Origin: Eubacterium sp. 1001713B170207_170306_E7
GTDB lineage: Bacteria; Bacillota; Clostridia; Eubacteriales; Eubacteriaceae
Length of the DNA: 64,000 nt
Reading direction: 5' to 3'
Assembly (NCBI RefSeq): GCF_015547515.1
Contig: NZ_JADMVE010000005.1
Coordinates: 310,001-374,000, forward strand
Positions 15,090 to 23,071 of this stretch are shown in pieces. The first letter of the stretch is position 1. Each line of letters opens with the position of its first letter. A program made the translations under genes and the position numbers. The notes below the pieces were generated by a model. The model made no database searches, was not told the DNA's origin, and worked only from the letters and a program-made list of their open reading frames with translations.

Positions 15090-15761
15090 ATGGAACAGCC
15101 CCTCTACAGAAAATTGGTCAACGACATCAAACATAAAATCCAAACCCAAGTCTACCGTCCCGGCGACAAGCTGCCCTCTGAGATCACCCTCATGGCCGAT
15201 TACCAGGTGAGCAAATCGACGCTGCGCAAGGCCCTCAAAACGCTTTGTGATGAGTCTTACCTTAAAAATGTTTATCGGGTTGGTTATTTTATCAGCCGTC
15301 CTGAAAAAAATGACTACCTTCTCCATTTTGACGAGGTGGATTACGACATTCGTTTTAACGAAAGAAAACTGCTGTCCCAGACCTTCGTATCGATGGCGGA
15401 AAGTCCGGCCCCCTGGGCCTTTAACTGTGAGTATTTGTATTTTTCTTCGGGAATTCCCGCCGCCTTCCAATGCAGCAGCTTCTTTTTAAGAAAAAAACCC
15501 CGGCACGCGCCTTCTGAGAGCAATAACCAACGTATTGTGAAGCTTTTCGCCGATTCTGTTTTTCTCCATAACGTGGAAAAAAAATTATACATCGAAGGGC
15601 GAAGGGCCCCGGCTTTTATCACTTCTCATTTGCGTCTGCCACAAAACAGCATTCTCATTTGTACCCGTCACGCCTACACCAACCGCAAGGGAAGCCTTAT
15701 TGCCAGCAGTGAAACCTGGTATCGTTCCACCTATTTCAATTTTAGCGCTAACGCAAAATAG
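15090..15761 (+). CDS. Second GntR-family regulator
   Basis: The 223-residue protein begins with a GntR winged helix (about 3-70: GDKLPSEITLMADYQVSKSTLRKALKTL) and has a divergent C-terminal domain of UTRA size, with fewer recognisable UTRA motifs than its neighbour. SD GGAGG is 8 nt upstream of ATG and overlaps the preceding stop region. Two different GntR regulators in one methyltransferase operon suggests response to two signals or heterodimer formation; both are inference. It is the last gene before a terminator. Confidence 0.82.
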   Translation: MEQPLYRKLVNDIKHKIQTQVYRPGDKLPSEITLMADYQVSKSTLRKALKTLCDESYLKNVYRVGYFISRPEKNDYLLHFDEVDYDIRFNERKLLSQTFVSMAESPAPWAFNCEYLYFSSGIPAAFQCSSFFLRKKPRHAPSESNNQRIVKLFADSVFLHNVEKKLYIEGRRAPAFITSHLRLPQNSILICTRHAYTNRKGSLIASSETWYRSTYFNFSANAK

Positions 15762-15815
15762 GGAACTGCCGCAAAAGTAGAAAAATAATCTACTGGAACG
15801 GGAGCTCCCTTTTTA
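15760..15815 (+). terminator. Long-stem intrinsic terminator
   Basis: An outer arm beginning AGGGAACTGCCG pairs with CGGGAGCTCCCT (few mismatches) and an inner AGTAGA pairs with TCTACT; five T follow. Ends the GntR/methyl-transfer transcript. The following 108 bases to 15923 show nothing I can support. Confidence 0.7.
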
Positions 15816-15923
15816 TGCTTCAAAATAAAAAGCTGGTAAAAAACGATACACCAACTCTGCTTCATCAAATAGTGCACTGTCTTGAGAGTGCCGGAGAATG
15901 CTTAATATTCTTCAGGATAAACT

Positions 15924-17267
15924 TTATTGGCATTTTGGCATGAGCCGCCTGTGCCGGAATCGCCAGTAGAGCAGTCCGGTAATGTCGGCTAAAAACCAGC
16001 CGATGGGAATCGCCCACCAGATACCCAGGAGGCCAATGGCGGGAAGCGGAGCCAGAAGGTAGGCCAGCGCTACCCGTGTGCCGAGGGAGATTACTGTCAG
16101 CACCACGGAGATGCCGGGGCGGCCAATGCCGCGGTACAGGCCGTAGAGCAGGAAAAGACAGCCGATGCCGCAGTAGCAGGCGCCTTCGATTTTAAGATAG
16201 CCGGTGCCGATGGCGATGATTTCGGCTTCCTCTGGCCTGACAAAAATCAGCATCAGAGCGCTGCCGAAAAAGAAAACAATGACAGAGATAAAAATGCAGA
16301 ACACCAGGGCCGCCAGTATTGCACAGCGGATACCCTTCTGGATACGGTCGGCCTTTCCGGCGCCGTAATTCTGGGCAATATAGGTTGAAAAGGCATTGCC
16401 GAAATCTTGTACCGGCATGTAGGCAAAGGAGTCGATTTTTACCGCGGCGGCAAAGGCCGCCATGACCGGTACGCCAAAGCTGTTAACCAGTCCCTGGATC
16501 ATGAGAATGCCAAAATTCATGATGGACTGCTGGACACAGGTGAGCAGAGAGTACTGTACCACATCCTGCACAATGGCACGGTTGAACCGCAGGTGCGTAC
16601 GGTTCAGGCGGAGCAGCGGAATTTTCAAGAAGCTGTAGACACCGATGGAGGCCGCTGAGACGCCCTGGGCCGTTATGGTCGCCAGCGCCGCGCCGGAACC
16701 CCCCATATTAAAGCGCAGGATCAGAACAAGATCAAGCACAATGTTTAAAATTGCCGAGACAGCCAGAAAGACCAGCGGCACCACAGAGTTGCCAATGCCC
16801 CGGAGCAGCGAGGCGAAATAATTGTAGATAAAGGTAAAGCCAATGCCGCCGAAGATGATGAGCAGGTAGGCGCGGGTATCCTCCAGAATGGCGGCGGGAA
16901 TCTGCAGTGCCCCCAGCAGCGGGTCGATAAGGGCAAAGGCCAGAGCATTGATGACAAGGGTAACGGCAGCGATGAACACAAAAGCGATAAAGAAGCTGGT
17001 TTTCAGATCATTCTCACGCTTTGCGCCGTAGAGCATGGAAAAAACAACGCTGCTGCCCATGCAAAGGCCAAGAATAATGGAGGTTAAAAAGACCATGAGG
17101 GTAAAGGAGGAGCCTACCGCCGCCAGCGGCCCCGCGCCGAGAAATTGGCCGACGATGAGCGTATCCGCCACATTATAAAGCTGCTGGAGCAGGTTGCCGA
17201 GAATCATGGGACCGGCGAATAAAAGCATCCCCTTGGTGACGCTTCCGGTGGTGAGGTCTCTTTGCAT
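15924..17267 (-). CDS. MATE family efflux transporter
   Basis: The 447-residue membrane protein shows the MATE fold: two six-helix halves, the N-terminal GSVTKGMLLFAGPMILGNLL and LYNVADTLIVGQFLG segments, and the repeat of this pattern near residue 235 (VQQSIMNFGILMIQGLVNSFG). Such proteins export drugs or metabolites in exchange for Na+ or H+. It is divergent from an Lrp-type regulator gene with 160 bp between the two starts, so that regulator may control it. Substrate unknown. Confidence 0.9.
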   Translation of the reverse strand: MQRDLTTGSVTKGMLLFAGPMILGNLLQQLYNVADTLIVGQFLGAGPLAAVGSSFTLMVFLTSIILGLCMGSSVVFSMLYGAKRENDLKTSFFIAFVFIAAVTLVINALAFALIDPLLGALQIPAAILEDTRAYLLIIFGGIGFTFIYNYFASLLRGIGNSVVPLVFLAVSAILNIVLDLVLILRFNMGGSGAALATITAQGVSAASIGVYSFLKIPLLRLNRTHLRFNRAIVQDVVQYSLLTCVQQSIMNFGILMIQGLVNSFGVPVMAAFAAAVKIDSFAYMPVQDFGNAFSTYIAQNYGAGKADRIQKGIRCAILAALVFCIFISVIVFFFGSALMLIFVRPEEAEIIAIGTGYLKIEGACYCGIGCLFLLYGLYRGIGRPGISVVLTVISLGTRVALAYLLAPLPAIGLLGIWWAIPIGWFLADITGLLYWRFRHRRLMPKCQ

Positions 17268-17427
17268 AATAAAATATCCTTTCGATTCGGAATATAAAAC
17301 TTACTATTTGTAGATATTATATTTCTTTAACAGCAAAAAGTCAAAGAAAAACTTTCGGAAAGAAAGCCTTGCCTTTTGCTGTGAAACGCGGTAAGATAAA
17401 ATAAACTGTTCAAAAAGGAGAAGCATC

Positions 17428-17886
17428 ATGTTTTTAAGCGGATTAGATGAAACAGACCAGCAGATTGTGAATCTGCTCATTAAGAACGCGCGCATGTCCT
17501 ATTCAGATATCGGTGAAGCGGTTGGTCTGTCCCGGGTGGCCGTTAAGGCCAGAATCAGTGCCCTTGAGGAGCGGGGAATCATTGAGGAATACACAACGAT
17601 CATCAATCCTCAGAAGATCAGCGGGGCCATCTCCTGTTATTTTGAGCTCGAAATGGAGCCCTCCAGGTTTACAGAGGTGGTGGCGCTTCTGGATCAAAAT
17701 GATCTGGTCACCCAGATTTACCAGGTGTCGGGCAAAAGCAAGCTCCACGTCCATGCGGTCGCCGCAGGCAACGAGGAGATGGATGATTTTTTGAGTCGCG
17801 TGATCTACGCCCTGCCGGGTATCCGGGAGATGAGCTGTAATGTTATTTTGTCACGGATTAAGGATATAAAGGGGCTGCGCCTGTAG
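17428..17886 (+). CDS. Lrp/AsnC-family transcriptional regulator
   Basis: At 152 residues this is a standard Lrp/AsnC protein: an N-terminal HTH (LDETDQQIVNLLIKNARMSY, then IGEAVGLSRVAVKARISALEERGII) and a C-terminal RAM ligand-binding domain with GNEEMDDFLSRVIYALPGI. Members sense amino acids or related small molecules and often control divergent transport genes; here the divergent gene encodes a MATE exporter. SD AAAAAGGAG is 8 nt from ATG. Confidence 0.9.
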   Translation: MFLSGLDETDQQIVNLLIKNARMSYSDIGEAVGLSRVAVKARISALEERGIIEEYTTIINPQKISGAISCYFELEMEPSRFTEVVALLDQNDLVTQIYQVSGKSKLHVHAVAAGNEEMDDFLSRVIYALPGIREMSCNVILSRIKDIKGLRL

Positions 17887-17891
17887 CCCGA

Positions 17892-17928
17892 AGCAGATGA
17901 CCTGAAAGAAGGGGATCTGCTTTTTTTA
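17892..17928 (+). terminator. Intrinsic terminator
   Basis: AGCAGAT and ATCTGCT pair over a 16-nt loop and are followed by seven T. Confidence 0.75.
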
Positions 17929-17981
17929 TTGGCAGTAATCATGTATAATGAGCAAAAGGCTTTACGCAAAGGAGAAGTAAA

Positions 17982-19256
17982 ATGAAAAAAAGAATCGCCC
18001 TTATTCTTGCTGTCGTGATGGCGCTGGGAATGTTTACCGCCTGTACGGAAAAGGAAAAAACAGAAGCGGGAGAGACAAGGCCGAGCGCTGTGCCGACGCC
18101 TGCCCCCACGCCCGCGCCTGTGCCGGATATTCTGATCAACAGCGGCAGCGGATACAGCCATTTCGCCGCTGAGCTTTACGCCAAAACTGCCGAAGCGGAG
18201 GAGGATAATCTTCTGATTTCACCGGCGTCGGCCTATCTCGCCCTGGCCATGACAGCCAACGGCTCAGACGCAGCGACACAGGCGGCTTTTGAGCAGGTGC
18301 TCGGCATGCCGGTAGAACAGTTGAACACCGCCTGTGCGCAGTTGATTCCAAAGCTCAGGATGCAATCTGAAGACGGGGGAAGGGTGGATATCGCCAACGC
18401 CATATGGCTCGATGAGAGCTTTTCAGCCAAGGAGCCGTTTGTCAGTATTGTCAGGGAAAATTATGAAGCGGAAATATTTGAAGCGGTGCTGAGCGAGTCT
18501 GCGGATGATATTAACGGCTGGGTATCGGAGAAAACCAACGGGATGATTCCGCAGATGCTGGATGAAGCGCCCGAAAGCGACAAGGCCATGCTTTTGTTCA
18601 ACGCGCTGTATTTTAACGGCGTGTGGGACAGGCCGTTTGAGGAAAGCAGCACCGGAGAGAGAACCTTCTACAGAGAGAACGGCACAACAGTGACGGTTCC
18701 CTTTATGAACAGTTATAAGGATCGGACGCAGTATATTAAGACAGAGAATGCCGAGGGCATAAAGCTGTCTTACAATGGCGGCAAGCAATCCTTTGTCGCG
18801 CTTCGGCCAACTGACGGCCAGCATATCCATGATTTTGCCGCTGCCTTTGAGAAGGACACGCTCAATAATGCTCTGGCTACATCCGAATCGCGGGTGGTGA
18901 ACCTGTACATGCCGAAATTTGAGCAGAATGATCAGCTTGACATGAACGATCTGCTCACAGATATGGGACTCGATATAATTTTTGATAAGAATCAGGCGGA
19001 CTTCTCTAAAATGGGGACAACGAACGGTTTTCCGCTGTTTGTGTCAAAGGTCCTCCAGAAATCGGCTGTCAAGGTGGACGAAAGCGGAACAGAAGCCGCC
19101 GCGGCCACAGAGGTGGAAATGGAAATGGCCGCGCTGCCGATGGAAGATCAGAAGGGGCCTGTAGAGCTGGTTCTGGATTCACCCTATGCTTATTTTATCA
19201 TGGATAATGAAAGCGGCATTCCGCTTTTCATGGGCATTATGAGTGATCCCTCATAG
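17982..19256 (+). CDS. Lipoprotein serpin (protease inhibitor)
   Basis: The 424-residue protein has a lipoprotein signal (GMFTACTEK, Cys near 22), a Thr/Pro-rich linker (about 34-46) and a complete serpin fold: NLLISPASAYLALAMTANGS, LLFNALYFNGVWDRPF, the reactive-loop hinge GTEAAAATEVEM (about 370) and the closing PYAYFIMDNESGIPLFMG. The small-residue hinge is that of an inhibitory serpin, which traps serine proteases by loop insertion. Counting 17 residues from the hinge Glu puts P1-P1' at Ala-Ala, which would favour elastase-like targets; this placement is inference. It is anchored on the cell surface and could protect against host or bacterial proteases. Serpins are sparse in bacteria. Confidence 0.9.
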   Translation: MKKRIALILAVVMALGMFTACTEKEKTEAGETRPSAVPTPAPTPAPVPDILINSGSGYSHFAAELYAKTAEAEEDNLLISPASAYLALAMTANGSDAATQAAFEQVLGMPVEQLNTACAQLIPKLRMQSEDGGRVDIANAIWLDESFSAKEPFVSIVRENYEAEIFEAVLSESADDINGWVSEKTNGMIPQMLDEAPESDKAMLLFNALYFNGVWDRPFEESSTGERTFYRENGTTVTVPFMNSYKDRTQYIKTENAEGIKLSYNGGKQSFVALRPTDGQHIHDFAAAFEKDTLNNALATSESRVVNLYMPKFEQNDQLDMNDLLTDMGLDIIFDKNQADFSKMGTTNGFPLFVSKVLQKSAVKVDESGTEAAAATEVEMEMAALPMEDQKGPVELVLDSPYAYFIMDNESGIPLFMGIMSDPS

Positions 19257-19264
19257 TGTGAAAG

Positions 19265-19816
19265 CTAATGGGGATAATAGTTAATGACCATAAATCTTAA
19301 AAGCGTGTCCTGCCGGTTGATATAGGTGTGGCTGATGGAGGAGTCAAAAACCATGGAATCTCCCTCCTGCAGCGTGTAATCGCCGCTTTCGGTGTCAAGG
19401 ACAAGCTCGCCATTGATAATGTAAATATATTCCTGGGCCTTTTCGGAATGCCCGATGGATTTGTTGGAGGCCCCGGCGTCCAGCTCCACGTAAAACAGCT
19501 CAAAGTTTCGTACCGGGGTGGTTTTATAATAACAGTAGACACGGTACGCGCCGGTTTCTCCGGTCTGGGCCTCGGGCTCGGATCTTCGGATCACCGCGGC
19601 CTCTTTTTCAACGCCTTCGATCAGCCTTGTGTACGGTACCTTCAGCCCGTTGGCGATTTTCCAGATGGTGTTGATGGTAGGGTTGCTGCTGCCCTTTTCA
19701 ATATCTGAGAGCATGGCTTTGCTGATACCCGATTCTTTTGAGAGCTGGCCAAGGCTTAAATTGCGCTCATTTCGCAGCTCTCTGAGATTAAATGCAATGA
19801 TTTTGCCTAATTCCAT
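19265..19816 (-). CDS. XRE-cupin regulator of azlCD
   Basis: The 183-residue protein joins an XRE helix-turn-helix (about 7-62: LSLGQLSKESGISKAMLSDIEKG) to a C-terminal cupin_2 domain (about 105-180: ELFYVELDAGASNKS, EYIYIINGELVL, GDSMVFDSSISHTY). This architecture is typical of regulators encoded beside azlCD-type exporters. It is divergent from azlC with 156 bp between starts, where three phased repeats form a likely operator. SD AAGGAGAA precedes its ATG. The sensed molecule, presumably an amino acid, is unknown. Confidence 0.9.
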   Translation of the reverse strand: MELGKIIAFNLRELRNERNLSLGQLSKESGISKAMLSDIEKGSSNPTINTIWKIANGLKVPYTRLIEGVEKEAAVIRRSEPEAQTGETGAYRVYCYYKTTPVRNFELFYVELDAGASNKSIGHSEKAQEYIYIINGELVLDTESGDYTLQEGDSMVFDSSISHTYINRQDTLLRFMVINYYPH

Positions 19817-19834
19817 AGAATTCTCCTTTTTGAT

Positions 19835-19863
19835 TTGACAAATATATTGGACGATCGTATAAT
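19835..19863 (+). promoter_or_regulatory. azlCD promoter
   Basis: TTGACA (19835-19840), 17-bp spacer, TATAAT (19858-19863), about 110 bp before azlC. Confidence 0.8.
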
Positions 19864-19897
19864 ATAAAGGACGATTGACGGATATACCGAACGATTG
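19849..19897 (+). promoter_or_regulatory. Three phased operator repeats
   Basis: GGACGATCG (19849), GGACGATTG (19869) and GAACGATTG (19889) start exactly 20 bp apart. The first covers the spacer and abuts the -10 of the azlCD promoter and the others cover the transcription start, so binding there would repress azlCD. The adjacent XRE-cupin protein is the obvious candidate. Confidence 0.7.
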
Positions 19898-19972
19898 TAA
19901 GCTATGCTGACAATGCTATTGTATTCAATTTTTCACGGAAAATCAAGGATAAATAAAAGGAGGTATTGATGG

Positions 19973-20668
19973 ATGAGGATAAAGGCACTGAGGGCGTCCC
20001 TGCCGTTTACCATACCGATTTGTGTGGGGTTTTTGTTTCTGGGAATGTCCTATGGGCTTCTGATGAGGAGCATGGGTTTTTCATTCATTTATCCAACGCT
20101 CATGAGCCTGTTTATTTTTGCGGGCTCCATGGAATTTGTCACGGTTAATCTGCTGCTGTCAGCTTTTAATCCGCTTTATGCCTTTTTCCTGACGCTTATG
20201 GTAAACGCCAGACATCTGTTTTACGGCCTATCCATGCTGGAAAAATATAAGAACTGCGGCTGGAAAAAACTCTATCTGATCTTTGGGATGTGCGATGAAT
20301 CCTTTTCCATTAACTGCACAGTAACACCGCCGCCGGGAATTGACCGCGGCTGGTTCATGTTTTTTGTGACCCTGCTCAACCATATTTACTGGGTGTCAGG
20401 CGCAATGCTGGGCAGCCTTCTGGGCTACATCATCCGCTTTGATACGGAAGGGATCGAGTTTGTCATGACGGCGCTGTTTGTGGTTATGCTCATCAACCAG
20501 TGGGAGGAAACCGACAATCATCAGCCCGCCCTTGTCGGGATTGGCTGTTCGCTGGTCTGCCTGCTTTTCTTCGGCAGCCAGAGCTTTATGCTGCCGTCAA
20601 TGGCGGCCATTATTCTCTGCTTTTCATTAAGCCGGGAGAGAAGAAAAAGAAAAAAGGAGGCCCTGTGA
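19973..20668 (+). CDS. azlC: AzlC, large subunit of branched-chain amino acid exporter
   Basis: The 231-residue membrane protein matches the AzlC family: FGLSYG-like [44 protein letters not shown] and DESFSINC. With AzlD it forms an exporter of branched-chain amino acids or related compounds. ATG 19973 is chosen because the SD AGGAGG lies 8-9 nt upstream; a 4-nt earlier ATG is in another frame. Its last codon overlaps the azlD start by 1 nt. It is controlled by the divergent XRE-cupin gene. Confidence 0.92.
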   Translation: MRIKALRASLPFTIPICVGFLFLGMSYGLLMRSMGFSFIYPTLMSLFIFAGSMEFVTVNLLLSAFNPLYAFFLTLMVNARHLFYGLSMLEKYKNCGWKKLYLIFGMCDESFSINCTVTPPPGIDRGWFMFFVTLLNHIYWVSGAMLGSLLGYIIRFDTEGIEFVMTALFVVMLINQWEETDNHQPALVGIGCSLVCLLFFGSQSFMLPSMAAIILCFSLSRERRKRKKEAL

Positions 20669-20991
20669 TGACCACCGCGCAAAGTATCATCACGATTCTG
20701 GTCGTTGTATTCGGGACTGTATTAACCCGTGCGGTGCCGTTTCTGGTTTTTCCTGACGGCAAGACTCCGCCGGCCTATATCCGGTATCTGGGAACCGTGC
20801 TTCCCTACGCGGTGATCGGCCTGCTGGTCGTCTACTGTCTCAAGGATGCCTTTGGCAGCAGCTTCCACGGCCTTCCTGAGCTGATCGCCATCCTCTGCAT
20901 TGCAGCGCTTCACAAATGGAAGAAAAATACTCTTTTGAGCATTGGCGCCGGAACCGTCATTTATATGCTTCTGGTGCAGACTTTATTTTAG
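20668..20991 (+). CDS. azlD: AzlD, small subunit of branched-chain amino acid exporter
   Basis: The 107-residue protein has the AzlD pattern of four membrane helices with [15 protein letters not shown] and [21 protein letters not shown]. Start and stop overlap (TGATG) with azlC, so the two subunits are made in a coupled way. An SD (AAGGAGG) lies inside the end of azlC. Confidence 0.92.
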   Translation: MTTAQSIITILVVVFGTVLTRAVPFLVFPDGKTPPAYIRYLGTVLPYAVIGLLVVYCLKDAFGSSFHGLPELIAILCIAALHKWKKNTLLSIGAGTVIYMLLVQTLF

Positions 20992-21019
20992 AAGCTATTC
21001 ACGGCACTGGGGCGGTGCG

Positions 21020-21586
21020 CTATACGGTTAGCCGTCCCCGGAAGCCCCTGGCTGCATAATAGGATTCTGCGCCGTTATGGTAAACAAAAACATGGTCATA
21101 ACGCCTGTCGCAGAACAGAGCGCCGCCGCGCTTTCTTATTTCCGCCGGTGTCAGAATCCAGCTGGAGGTTTTAGTGTCAAATGCGCCTTTCTGCTGTAAT
21201 GCGGCGTACTGCGCTTCTGTCAGCAGCTCAATACCCATGGCGGCCGCGGCTGCCACGGCGCTGTCGGCCGGCTTATTTGCCTTTCTGCTCTCCAGCGCCT
21301 CCTGATCATAGCAGAGCTTTCTGCGGCCGGCCGGGCTTTCTTCTGAGCAGTCATAAAAAATGTAGCGGCCGGTTTCGTGGTCGTAGCCGAGGACATCCGG
21401 CTCGCCGCCGGTTTCCTCCATGGCATTGAGGGACCACAGCTTTTCCGGATGTTCTTCCAGCTTTATGCGCAGCTTTTCCCATTCAAGATTTTTGTGGCGG
21501 TCCATATTTTTTATGAAACGTTCCTGTAATATATTAAAAAGTTTTTTGGCCTGTTCAGGCGTAAGCGTCTTTTTAAGATGTGTCAT
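21020..21586 (-). CDS. DUF4256 family protein
   Basis: The 188-residue cytoplasmic protein is of the DUF4256 type: KTLTPEQAKKLFNILQERF at the N-terminus, GGEPDVLGYD, YIFYDCSEESPAGRR and the C-terminal GALFCDRRYDHVFVYHNGAESYY. The start is set at the ATG 8 nt after AGGAGG; a GTG three codons earlier overlaps that SD. The family has no known function. It is a single gene, convergent with azlD. Confidence 0.8.
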   Translation of the reverse strand: MTHLKKTLTPEQAKKLFNILQERFIKNMDRHKNLEWEKLRIKLEEHPEKLWSLNAMEETGGEPDVLGYDHETGRYIFYDCSEESPAGRRKLCYDQEALESRKANKPADSAVAAAAAMGIELLTEAQYAALQQKGAFDTKTSSWILTPAEIRKRGGALFCDRRYDHVFVYHNGAESYYAARGFRGRLTV

Positions 21587-21759
21587 TGTGTACACCTCCT
21601 GGTTAATATTTTGTGTTTATACCTATGCATTATAGCACCCTCGGGATATTGCCACAATGAAATCCCTCCGGGAAGCTCCGGCTTTCAGCTTTGTTTCAGC
21701 ATTGAAAAGAAAAAGCTTTTATGCGATAATGAACCATAAACTTTGCGAGGGGAAAAGGA

Positions 21760-23031
21760 ATGAAAAAAATTGGGAAGACAGAGATTATCCGGGGCGGGGA
21801 CGCGGTTCAGATCGTGAGAAAAACCCTCGGTCTGGTGGATGAGCGCCTTGTAAATCACGGAGAGCGGGTCGGCTACATGCTGTACCAGATGCTCAGGGAC
21901 AGTGAACGCTACAGTGAGGAGGAAGCGCTTGAAATCTTTAACCTTGGCGTTTTTCATGATATCGGTGCGTACAAAACCGACGAGATTGACAAAATGGTCA
22001 AGTTTGAGGCAGACAATGTCTGGGAGCATTCAATTTACGGCTATCTTTTTTTAAAGTACCTGTCGCCTTTAAAGGAACCGGCGGAGGCGATCCTGTTTCA
22101 TCACCTGAATTATGACCATTATGATAAGGTTGACAGCGCCTTTAAGGACATCGCCCTGATGATCAAGCTGACAGACCGGGTGGATATCAGCATGCAGGGC
22201 CGGGGCGGAGTTTTTGATCTGGAAGAAATTACCGAAGGCGCCGGCAGCCGGTTTGATCCGGCACATGTGGAGATGTTTTTAAAAGCCAACGCGAAATACC
22301 ACATCATTGATCAGATAAACAGCGGCGGCTATGAGCGGGAAATCACGGAGATTCAGAGCAGGCTGGTGCTGTCGCCAGAGGACATCGACCTTTATCTTCA
22401 GATGCTGGCCTATTCCATTGACTTCAGGAGTGAGTACACGGTTACGCACACGGTGACCACGGTGGGAATCAGCGTTGAAATCGCGAATCTTCTGGGCTAC
22501 ACGCCCGAGGAAAAGGTGAGGGTCTATTACGGTGCGCTGCTCCACGATGTGGGTAAGATCGCCATTCCCCTTGAAATACTGGAATATCCCGGAAAGCTGA
22601 GCCCACAGGCCATGAAGATCATGAAAACTCATGTGCAGATTTCGGAGGATATTCTCAGAGGCGCTGTGGCCGACGATATCTGCGAGATCGCAGTGCGGCA
22701 CCATGAAAAGCTGGACGGCTCCGGTTACCACAGAGGATTAAAGGAAGCCGACCTGAGTGAGAACCAGAAAATCGTAGCCATTGCCGATGTGCTCAGCGCG
22801 CTGCGGCAGCGCAGAAGCTACAAGGAGGCATTCCCAAAGGAAAAAATCATTGGGGTGCTGGAGGAACAGAGCGAAAAGGGAAAGCTCTGTCCGGCAATCT
22901 GTAATCTGGTGATCGACCGCTACGATACGGTGATGGCAAACGCGGACAGCAGCTGCGAGGCTTTTTTGAGCGTGTATGACAATCTGATGCTTGAATATGA
23001 GCGTATCTACAATCTGGTCAGTAAGATATGA
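21760..23031 (+). CDS. Dual HD-domain protein with C-terminal HD-GYP-like domain
   Basis: The 423-residue protein has two HD phosphohydrolase domains. The first (about 25-160) shows GVFHDIG, HSIYG and FHHLNYDHYD. The second (about 225-390) shows THTVTTVG, ALLHDVGKIAIP, KTHVQIS, RHHEKLDGSGYHRG and ADVLSAL, the HD-GYP layout of c-di-GMP phosphodiesterases. The GYP triad reads GYH here, so activity toward c-di-GMP is likely but not certain. No signal peptide or membrane segment is present. SD AGGGGAAAAGG precedes ATG. A bidirectional terminator separates it from recQ. Confidence 0.82.
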   Translation: MKKIGKTEIIRGGDAVQIVRKTLGLVDERLVNHGERVGYMLYQMLRDSERYSEEEALEIFNLGVFHDIGAYKTDEIDKMVKFEADNVWEHSIYGYLFLKYLSPLKEPAEAILFHHLNYDHYDKVDSAFKDIALMIKLTDRVDISMQGRGGVFDLEEITEGAGSRFDPAHVEMFLKANAKYHIIDQINSGGYEREITEIQSRLVLSPEDIDLYLQMLAYSIDFRSEYTVTHTVTTVGISVEIANLLGYTPEEKVRVYYGALLHDVGKIAIPLEILEYPGKLSPQAMKIMKTHVQISEDILRGAVADDICEIAVRHHEKLDGSGYHRGLKEADLSENQKIVAIADVLSALRQRRSYKEAFPKEKIIGVLEEQSEKGKLCPAICNLVIDRYDTVMANADSSCEAFLSVYDNLMLEYERIYNLVSKI

Positions 23032-23034
23032 AAA

Positions 23035-23071
23035 AAGCAGGGGGCTGCGCGGTACAGCCTCCTGCTTTTTA
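23035..23071. terminator. Bidirectional intrinsic terminator
   Basis: AGCAGGGGGCTG and CAGCCTCCTGCT pair (one G-T) around a 7-nt loop, with A-tract on one side and T-tract on the other; serves the HD gene (+) and recQ (-). Confidence 0.85.
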
